The notes beneath the pieces are model-generated. The model was not told the DNA's origin, did no database searches, and was given only the letters and a program-made list of their open reading frames with translations. DNA of 64,000 nucleotides from Halichoerus grypus (Eukaryota > Chordata > Mammalia > Carnivora > Phocidae), in NCBI RefSeq assembly GCF_964656455.1, contig NC_135726.1:26361168-26425167 (forward strand), written 5' to 3'. Shown here piece after piece: positions 37,801-64,000 of this stretch. The position numbers and the translations under genes are program-made. Within the stretch, counting starts at the first letter, position 1. Every line of letters starts with the position of its first letter.

Positions 37801-39034
37801 CCTAGGCCGCGCCCGAGCCCGCGAGACCCTCGGCGACTCCAGCCCGGGAACTCTCCAAGCCCCTGGGACCTACCTACCCTGTCGGCGGAGGGGCCCTCGG
37901 GGACCCGCCCGCAAAAGCGCCCCCCCGGGCCGCCCGCCCCCACCCGGGCCCCTGAAACTCTCCCCGAGCTCCACCTACCCCAGCTCTCCTCTCCAGGGGA
38001 GCCCAGGTCGGGGCCTGCCCTCACCCCTGCCCCACACAAGCCAGAGACGCCCAGGCCCCTGTGCTCGCTGTTCTGGGCCTGCCATCCCCAAGGGGATATC
38101 CCAGCCCATCGCAGCCCCCATCCTCCCCACTTTCCTGCTCCCCATGGCCTGCTCTCTCTCAGCTTCCCCAAATTCCAAGAGACTTCTCTACCCCAGCTGC
38201 TCACTGCCCGCCCGCACCTGCAAATGGTTGCTATCCTACAACTTAAACTCAGGGCCAGCTCCCCTCCTTTCCTTGAACCTTCCTCCCCTGGCCCTGGGGG
38301 ACTGCCCACCTTCTCCCCCGGAGCCCCCAAGGCCCTGCTTCCAGTTAAATGCTTTTTGTCACAGCAAAGAGGGATGCGAGAGGCTGAACACCTGGGTGAC
38401 GTGGGCAGAGCAGGGCCTCTGTGCAGGCCAGTCCCACGCTGTGGGTGCATGGCAGTTGCCAGGACACTTGGATGGAGCATTTGGGGTTTAGGGGGCTGCA
38501 AGTCAAGGGCAGTGAGAGAGGCCCAGCAGGATTCACGGCAGTGGTTAGAGGCTGGTCTTGTTTAGTGCGGATTCTTTTCTAGCCCCTGGCAGAGAGAGGG
38601 GGCTCAAGCGTGGGCCATTTCTGCCCCCCTTCCAGGATGGGTTGTCAGGAGCTGTGCCCCCTCCCACCCCGTTGCTCGCCTCTGTGTGCTTGGGTGCTGC
38701 CTACTTTTCAATCCTCCTTCCGGGCAGGGCACCCTACAACTCTGACCAAGGTGGGGCAGCCTGGCCAGGCCTGGACGCAGCGTCAGCAGTACTCTCTCCC
38801 CCGAGGCAGCTTTGAACTCGGCTGGGTCTGGGGCCTGGCCGGTTCTCCAGGAACGACAGTTTGCTGGCCATGACGGTCAGCCCTGTGAAAGCCCTGGGAC
38901 CCGGGGAAGTGGGAGCCCGTCGCTGCTTCCAGGCCTCTGGAAGTTGAGCTGGGTCCTGCCAGGTGGATATGAGTGGTGGTGGGAGGGAGGAGGAGGAGGA
39001 CAAATCCTGGAGACAATTATGCTTTCAGTCCCCA

Positions 39035-39480
39035 ATTATTGAGCACCTACTCTGCACTAGGCACCAGTCTGTGCACTGGGATGGAGCTATATATAACTAG
39101 ACAGACAAGGCACTGATGTTCTAGAGTGTTCTGGGAGACAGAGAGTGGCCGAGCAGCAAAGGAAGAGATGAAGGAAGAAGACAACCCTATAGTGATGTGT
39201 GTGATGGAAGACAGTGAGGCTGGATGGAGACTGACTGGCAGGCTTCTTTGGCCAGGGTGGTCAGGGAAGGCTTCTCGGAGGAGGTGACGTTTGAGCTGAG
39301 ACCTGAATGAGGCGGTAGCATGAACCTTGGACCGTCTGAGCGAACAGTGTTGTAGGCGTGGAGCAGCAAGTGCAGGGGTCCTGCGTGGGAAGGATTTAGG
39401 CCTGTTGAGGAACGGATAGAAGGCGCCCATGCATACATTGCAGGGGGAGATAAGGCCAGAGCGTTGGGCGAGGGACCAGG
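39035..39480 (-). repeat. L2 3' end in DOK4 intron 1
   Basis: A long reverse copy: attgagcacctactctgcac, gaggaggtgacgtttgagct and gagacctgaatgaggcggta. Confidence 0.8.
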
Positions 39481-40959
39481 AGAGAGCAGGGTGGCGTATG
39501 CGCCAGCAGAGCATCACTTTCCTGACTTAAGGGCCCTTAACACCGTGGCTGTGCCGATGTTCCCTCCTCCCTCTGTTCCTCTCTGTCCAGATCTGTCTTT
39601 GCCACCCACCTGGGATGAGACCTGCCGTGTTAGGGGCGGTGGTTCCCCGTGAGGGGGTTTGCAGAGGTGGAGGCAGAGGGTAGGATGGGGGAATCCCGTC
39701 CTGGCCCCTGATAAGCATCACGCTGGGGGGGAGAGGGCCCCAGTACAGGTGATGGGAAATGTCCCTGGTGCCGGAGAGAATCCTGCCGATAGGATCTTTG
39801 CCGGGGGTGAGATGGCGAGATGACAGCGGGGGCAGGTAGGGCTGTCCCTGAAGCCCTGATAGGATCCTGTCTGTCCTGGGGTGGGGGGCCCAGCCAGGCA
39901 GGCAGCCGCTCCTGCTCAGCCATTGCTTTGCCCACAGCAGCAAGTAGCGTCTGTCCCAGAGCCGAAGCCCCCAGGCAGAATCGAGGTGCAGGGAGGGCGT
40001 GCTTCTGCCCTAGGGGGCAGGTGGGCATGGGCCTTGTCCCCGCTGCTCTGCTGCGCACCGGGGAGTCTCCGTGCCCTTGCCCCGCAGGACCCCTGCCCTT
40101 CCTGGGGAGAGCTGGGGAAAGGGCCCTCTCTGGACAGGAGCCCTTAGTGGCCCAGCTCAGGGTGGGTCCTGTGTCTGGTTGAGCGGCCATGTTGACGCCG
40201 AACTGGGAGGGGGGAATGGGGGGCCCTGCTGGGCACTCTGCTTAGCTTTTCGGGGTATTCGGAGCTGAGCTCCCAGGCCCGAGACCTCAGGCCTTGAAGG
40301 AGTGGGGCATTCTTCCCGGCCGCAGGCGGGCTCGTGAGAGGCCGAGCAGGTGGGAGCTCAGCAGTGATGGGGAAAGTGGCCTCAGCCCTGTTCCTGGCCT
40401 TCCGAGCACCACGGAGCCACACTCCCCGCCGGGGCCTCCCTCTCCAGCTCCACGCAGTGCAGTCCCTCAGGGGATGTGTTCGTGCGGGGTACCCCCCACG
40501 CCTGATCCCGCTGCCCGTCAGATTTGTGGGTCCACCTGTTGGCCTTTCCCCCTCCCTCCCTTACTCCCCTTTGCTGTACCCCTGTGGCTCCCAGGCTGGG
40601 CCTTGGTCTTGCAAACTCCATTAGGGACTGAGTGTGGCCAGGTGAGCCGCCAAGCCCTTTGCTACCCAGGCTTCCCGTGTCAGCTTGCTCTTCCGCTGGT
40701 TTACTTCTGCGGGGCTGACTCTAGGGCCCAGGGCGCGGGCCTGCGCACAGGCGGCCACGGCAGTGGTGCTGAGAGCTTGGCATCGCAGTCGCTTGGGAAG
40801 GTAGCCGGTCGGTGGAGCCGTGACAAGGGGCCTGCACCGGGCAGGTGGAAGGCTGGGTTAGGGTGGTTTCACAGCCTTTAAAATAAAAATAGCCTTAGTT
40901 TTCAAGGCAGAAGCTGTGGGTCCCAAGTGGGCAGACAGATGCCCATGGATTTATTTCCT

Positions 40960-41050
40960 CTTTTAAAGTAGATGGGGAAACTGAGGCACAGAGAAATGAA
41001 GTGGGTACCCAGAGCCGCCAGGCCGCTAGATTCACATTCCTGGCTGTGCC
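40960..41050 (-). repeat. MIR fossil in DOK4 intron 1
   Basis: Reverse MIR core: gatggggaaactgaggcaca and gattcacattcctggctgtg. Confidence 0.7.
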
Positions 41051-41724
41051 ACATCCCAGATTGCCTTGAGTGAACCCAGAGGCCTTGTGGCCAGTGTTCA
41101 GCCTGCTGTCATCTTGGAGGAGAATTTTACGGAGGGGGGTCCTCGCCGACTTTCCAGTCTCTGCCGGCCAGAGCCCAGGTGTGGCAGGGCTGCTTGGGGC
41201 CAGTGCTGGGGAGGGGAGCCTAGACCAGACTTCACAGGCGGAAAGCAGAGCCCTGGGGTGCCCCATCTGGGAGGGCCTTGGGCCCCAGGGGGCTGGGCTA
41301 GCGGGAGTGAGTGGGCAGGGAGGCAGCTGAGGGTGTGCTGAAGAGGCTTTCGGGTGCAGGTGGGCTAGGGGAGCATTACCCTCTCCGCCCCCCCCTTGTT
41401 TGTGTGTGCCCACTGGGGTAGGCCCATCTGTTCCTTGTTAGGGACTCAGCAGACAGTCCTTCGGGAGAGAATTAATGCCATGTTGCTGGCAGATGCAGCA
41501 GCACGCCGGCCCCAGGGCTTCATCCTGACAGCACAGACGCCCAGCCGACCCCAGAAATGGTGCCGCGTTCCCACCTAGCAATCCTGGAGACACGGGGGGC
41601 CGTGTTGCTGCGCCTGGGGGGCAGAGAGGGCTTCAGTGCTGGTAGGCAGCCGGACGTGTCCGCAGGACATTCCCACCCCCCGGGCCTGCCTCCGTCACCC
41701 GCTCCGAGACTTCTCATTCATCGT

Positions 41725-41820
41725 TGGCTGCGCCCTAGACTTGCTGTGTGACCTCAGCCCTGCTGCTTCTCCTTTCTAGGCAACTTTCTTTTCCCCATCT
41801 GTAGAATGGGTATGTTGGAC
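41725..41820 (+). repeat. MIR fossil in DOK4 intron 1
   Basis: Forward MIR core: cttgctgtgtgacctcagcc and ttccccatctgtagaatggg. Confidence 0.7.
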
Positions 41821-42789
41821 CGCGTCATTGCTGAGACACCCCCGCCTCCCCTAGTCTGCGTCCCAGCTATGTGTTTTATCTGCCCGCTCCTGAGCGGCCC
41901 TGCTGGCATCCCCCTTGGTGCCGTGTCCTCAACCCCAGGCCCGGGTGACTGCTGGTTCTCTCTGTAATTAACTCCCGCCCATGCTCAGGACGTGGGGCAC
42001 CAGCACCCGCAGCCCTGCAGACCAGCCGGTTTTCCTAGCACAGTGCCAGGCCGAGGCGACTGCCTCCACAGTGGCCACCTCCAGCCGGCCCAGCACATTC
42101 CTCAGGCTTATCTGGGGGCCCGCCCCGCCCCGCCCCGCCGGACTCTGCCCTCCCACCCAGGAAGCAGCACCCAGAGGAGCTGCTGAAGAGTTCAGGGGCC
42201 GGGAGGAGGGCCTGAGTGGGCTGGAGAGAACCAGGTATAGAATGGGGTGGGGCAGAGGGGTCTACTGAGATTGACAAGGCAAATTGTCCTGAACGAACCT
42301 CGAACCTCGGGGAGTGTGGGGTTCACTCAGACCCCAGACTCTGTGCCATCTCCTGGGAACCCCCGCCTCCCCTCTCGTGGAAGGCTCTCCCGTGAGGTTC
42401 CTGGGCACGGGAGGGGGCCTGGCCCTGGGCCCGTCACCCTAAGTCTGCTCCAGAGTTGTAACGGGACAGGGGACACGGGACCGCAGCTCCCGGGCCACCT
42501 CCCTCTGTCCCCAGCTCCACAGTGGGAGCCAGCGCCAGTCCTCCCAGGAAGGGGTTAACCGCCAGCCCCAGCCGTGAGGGAGGGGACTGGGCTGGACCAT
42601 TTTCCTCGCTGCGGCCTCCACCTCGGTTTTCCTGAATGGTTCTGCCGTCCCGGGGTGGGGAGGGAAGGGAAGGAAGGAGGGCGGGCGGAGGGAGGGAGCA
42701 GTGTGGGACGAGGAAGGAAAAAAAGAGCGAGACAGCCAGGGGAAGAGAAAGATGTCACTGTCGAATCTCCCTGTCATTCTTCTTTCCAG

Positions 42790-42970
42790 CCGGCGCCGGG
42801 CAGAGGAGCGGCTAGAACAATGCTGAGGCGGGCGAGGTGAGGAGCGGCCGGCGCGGCCCCGCCGACGGAGCGTCTGGAACAGGTGATAGGAGGATCCGGA
42901 AACCCAGGCCACCTGGGCAGCCCTCCCCGCGCCCGGCCCGGCGCCCCGGCTGGGCAGGGGGGGGGAGACC
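42790..42970 (+). other. DOK4: Probable DOK4 5' UTR in the start-codon exon
   Basis: A pyrimidine-rich acceptor (ttcttctttccag, AG at 42788-42789) opens a GC-rich stretch of 181 nt that runs to the start codon. An inner donor-like GGTGAGG at 42837 and an acceptor-like ggctgggcag ending at 42957 could split it into two exons. Confidence 0.55.
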
Positions 42971-48788
<5,818 letters not shown>

Positions 48789-49966
48789 CGGCGGGGCTGG
48801 TGCACCACAGGACCGCCGCGGCGTACCGTGGACAGCCGCTGGGGGCTGCCAGCCCGGAGCCTGGAGAAATGGAGCAAGCTGTCCCTTCCTTGCCCCCAGG
48901 GGTGAGCCTGGACCAAGGCACAGGGCTGGCCACAGCACCAGGGCATGTGTGAGGGCTGGAGCTACTGGGGGACTGTATACTGTTAAGGATTTTAATATAT
49001 ATGGCTTATGACATATTCTATATTAATGAGATTTCCCCCTCCCCACCACATACACATTTTTTAATCCCATGACCAGGTCCCAGTCAAGGCTGTGTTTGAA
49101 CATGAGGGCAGCGGTCCCGTCCTCTGTGGGACAGCCCTCCCGCTGCCGGGGCCAGAGGAGGGGACAGCTCGAGGCTGGCGCTGGGACTGCTGGCACTCCC
49201 CGAGCACCCCAGGGGCTAAGACAGCAGGTGGCTTCTCCGTTCCTCTGGGCCTCGGTGGCACGGGAAGGATCAGCTTCCAGGGTGCCGTTTCGCAGCCTTG
49301 CACTTGAGAGCTTTGAGCAGAGGTGACAGCTGGTTGACACCTCAGGTGAAAATCTGGTTTTAAAATGTAATTTTTGCCTAGGCTCCTTCCCGCTTCATAG
49401 GCTGAGAAGATCCCCCAGGGGCAGGGGTGCTGGTTCCCTCAGTCAGACGGAGGGTGGCCAGTCCCGAGCTCTTCCCTGCCGGAGGGCAGGCTGCGGCAGG
49501 ACTGCTGTGGGGAGCACCCCTGCTGCCCCCGCCCCCCCCCCCCCCACTGACCGAGGGTAGGTGATGTCCCAGCAGAGGGAGCCCCTCTGGCCAGCCAAAA
49601 GCACTCAGAAACCGAGCCCTTCCCATTTCCTCTTCCCCACATGGTGCTGAGGCTCCCTGCTGAAATGCAATTAAAGCAATTGATTTTCTAGTGCTGGTAT
49701 TTATTGACTACCTTGCAGAAGGGCTATCTTTCTATTCCCATCAAACCTTGGGTTGCGTGTGTGGGGTTTTTTTTAATACTTTAGGGTTCTGAGTTATGGG
49801 AACAGACCTTGTTGTAAATAACCACTATTCAAGTTGTGACAGGAGGATCCAGCCAGAGGCCCCTCCCAGAGCCCTGGATCCGGGGAGGGGGCCACAGCCA
49901 GCTCGGCTCCAAACCTGACCCAGGGAATGACCACCCAGAGGAATAAACTAGACTGAAGATGGGAAC

Positions 49967-50008
49967 CTGGGGCCAAAGGCCTTGGAGAGGGAGGCAGGGC
50001 TGGGCTGG
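49967..50008 (+). repeat. 42-bp dispersed duplication, copy 2 (DOK4 3' UTR)
   Basis: An exact match to 46936-46977 in the same orientation, 25 bp after the AATAAA at 49942. Confidence 0.9.
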
Positions 50009-50034
50009 CTCAAGTTAGTGGCACGATGACGCAT

Positions 50035-50882
50035 GAAGGAGATTGTTGTGCTCTTTATTGCCAAAAATAAAAACTTTTAAAAAGACAACAACTGTTAGTA
50101 AATATCCCTTCCTTTCTGCACCAGCTCTCTGGCTTTCTCCTGGCTTCTCCTACCAGACTGCCTAATCAACTGCTTTGGGCATACTCTACCTCTAGGGTAA
50201 GGGGTCAAGGCCAGACCTTCATTAAGGCCCTTCCTCCCCAGCCCCCAATCTTAAATAATCAGGCCACTGGCAGTGAAGTTTGAAAAACGGGGTTTATCTG
50301 GGGTGGGGGGCAGCCCGTGTCTAACACTATTCTCTAAGGGTTCTCAACTTAGGGACACTCGGGGATTTAAGTGCCAGTAGGCTGGCTCTGGGCAGGGGCT
50401 GGAAGGGTTCGTAGGCAACCAGAATGAGGGTTCTAGTACTCACCGGAAGCCCAACGTACAAATGTGAGAACAACTTTTGGACAGAAAGAGTCTGCGACCT
50501 GAAATGACCAGCAGAGGAGAGTTCAGCTCTGCAGTTCTCACCCCGCCCAGGCACATCAGGAAACGGGCTGGAAGGGAGGTTCTGGGGCTGCTACTGGCAA
50601 TCAGGGGGCAGGGCCAGGGATCCTAGCGGTCTAGTAAAAAACTGTCCTGCCTCAGATACCAGTGGCACCCCTGGCCATCCGTCTGCAACAGCGCAAGGCT
50701 GCAAGGGGACTCGTCTTCCCCTTGGCTACCTTCCTAGGGGGTACTGATGGCTTGCCAAGAAGCCTGAGCAACAGCTGTCCAGACCCAGAAGCTACAAGAG
50801 GCTCTGGAGAGACCAGAGAGCCAGCTGCTGGCCTAGACTCCCACCCCCCCACCCCTTTTCTGCCAAAACAGGTGAGCTGCTG
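50035..50882 (-). other. POLR2C: POLR2C 3' UTR
   Basis: About 840 nt lie between the TAG at 50883-50885 and the reverse-strand AATAAA at 50054-50059. I saw no earlier reverse AATAAA in this stretch. Confidence 0.75.
50054..50071. promoter_or_regulatory. Two-strand poly(A) element shared by DOK4 and POLR2C
   Basis: TTTATT at 50054-50059 is AATAAA for the leftward POLR2C transcript. Six bases later, AATAAA at 50066-50071 serves the rightward DOK4 transcript. A T/G-rich stretch (gattgttgtgctc) lies to the left and A/T-rich sequence to the right. Confidence 0.75.
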
Positions 50883-63231
<12,349 letters not shown>

Positions 63232-63397
63232 TCAGCGCGGCCCGCGCCGCTTCCGCAGACACGCGCTCACAGCGCCACCTGCCGCTCGGAGGCCGTTGCC
63301 GCTCCGGGCCCCGTTTTACACTCCCACCTGCTGGAAGTGCATCAGGTTCAACCGTGGGAGGGGCGGGGGCGGGAATTGGCAAAACCTGGGCACGCCC

Positions 63398-63665
63398 TCG
63401 ACTCAACAATAACACTTCTAGGAATTCCTACTACGAAAACGGCTGCCGTTGTCAGCAAAGTTACACGTTCGGGGGCGTTCCCTGCAGCACTGTTTGTAAC
63501 AGCAAAAGATAACACAACTAGGTATCTATTGACAGAGACCAGGTTAAATATACAAAACAGAATACTACGATGCCTTTAAGAAAATGAAGTAAATCTGCAC
63601 ATTTATGGAAGAACATAAGTATACTTCAGCAAAGTCTGGCTCACGCTCTCCTGAAACTGCAGGAA
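63398..63665 (+). mobile_element. Old L1 3'-region fragment
   Basis: The blocks cttctaggaattcctac, gcagcactgtttgtaacagc and acagaatactacgatgcctt match the ORF2-end/3' UTR region of old L1s. The fragment starts about 240 bp upstream of the POLR2C start codon. Confidence 0.7.
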
Positions 63666-64000
63666 GATACAATGCTTTCACTTCAGTGCATCATCTGCAG
63701 TCTGTGTAGTTGTGGCAGGTGGGTGGGGGCTCTTCATCTCCACATGCCTGGCAGTGTGCAGATGCTCAATAGAGAGTACCAAAGCCCCCCACCCCACCCC
63801 ACACATAGCCTGGAGAAAGCTCTGATTGGGCACCTGCTCATAACAGAGAAGAGGCTCTAAAATAGAACTTAGCAGGAACTACATTTAAGGCAGAAGAGTA
63901 AGAGAGGAGATAAAGAGTTTGCCTTAGCTGGGGGTGACACTCTTCCTGAGACAGAAAGAAAGGGCACTGAGGGGGCCTGTGCTTCACAGCCTGTGTCATC
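63666..64000. other. POLR2C upstream flank, no gene recognised
   Basis: No exon was recognised. In human the next gene on this side is COQ9. Its 3' end may begin beyond the window, but nothing here confirms this. Confidence 0.4.

Larger units (their letters stand above)
48789..50090 (+). other. DOK4: DOK4 3' UTR with three candidate poly(A) signals
   Basis: The UTR has an AT-rich block (48990-49030), a C-run at 49531-49546, and poly(A) hexamers ATTAAA at 49670-49675, AATAAA at 49942-49947 and AATAAA at 50066-50071. Which site is used cannot be told. The last one would make the mRNA overlap POLR2C. Confidence 0.7.

Noticed and set aside
37377..38565. Overlapping 374- and 358-codon frames on both strands
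   Set aside because: Both come from lack of stop codons in a CpG island. They are Pro/Arg/Gly-rich without family signature, and they overlap the DOK4 promoter.

Overview
This window is mammalian nuclear DNA from a carnivoran. It holds three ordinary spliced protein-coding genes with GT-AG introns and Kozak starts, poly(A) signals, CpG islands, and about twenty copies of the tRNA-derived carnivore SINE. There is also a long carnivore-type L1. No copy of the young dog-type SINE was noticed, so an arctoid caniform (bear, seal or mustelid group) is the best guess; this is an inference. There are no prokaryotic genes, operons, CRISPR arrays or complete viral genes.

Layout. (1) 1-16955 (+): CCDC102A, with eight coding exons from 3058 to 16537 that join in frame to 552 codons. 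Its 5' noncoding first exon probably lies left of the window. Its introns hold SINEs, a MER2 DNA transposon, L2 and MIR fossils and a 1.7-kb TGGA/TGGG minisatellite. (2) 16956-37590: about 20 kb of intergenic DNA with ancient MIR/L2 copies, SINEs, a twin-primed L1 fragment, a rearranged old L1 and a MER5-type element. (3) 37590-50090 (+): DOK4, with a CpG-island first exon near 37600-37768, a second GC-rich exon that carries the start codon, and eight coding exons from 42971 to 48788 giving 326 codons. (4) 50035-63240 (-): POLR2C (RPB3), with nine coding exons from 63156 down to 50883 giving 275 codons. A 5'-truncated, SINE-riddled carnivore L1 of about 4.7 kb occupies its intron 4. (5) 63240-64000: the POLR2C upstream flank, with an old L1 fragment.

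As I recall it, the gene order is that of human 16q21 (POLR2C, DOK4, CCDC102A), read in the opposite direction. DOK4 and POLR2C converge tail to tail and their 3' ends overlap at a compact two-strand poly(A) element near 50054-50071. The three genes have no shared pathway: CCDC102A is a myosin-like coiled-coil protein, DOK4 is a PH-PTB adaptor of receptor tyrosine kinases, and POLR2C is a core RNA polymerase II subunit.

No undescribed biological system was found. The most interesting signals are structural: the two-strand poly(A) element, two tail-only retrotransposition scars, repeated use of one SINE target site, a SINE/L1 composite sharing one target-site duplication, a twin-primed L1 inversion and the intronic minisatellite. 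All joins were read by eye. Repeat family names rest on memory of consensus sequences and were not checked by a search.
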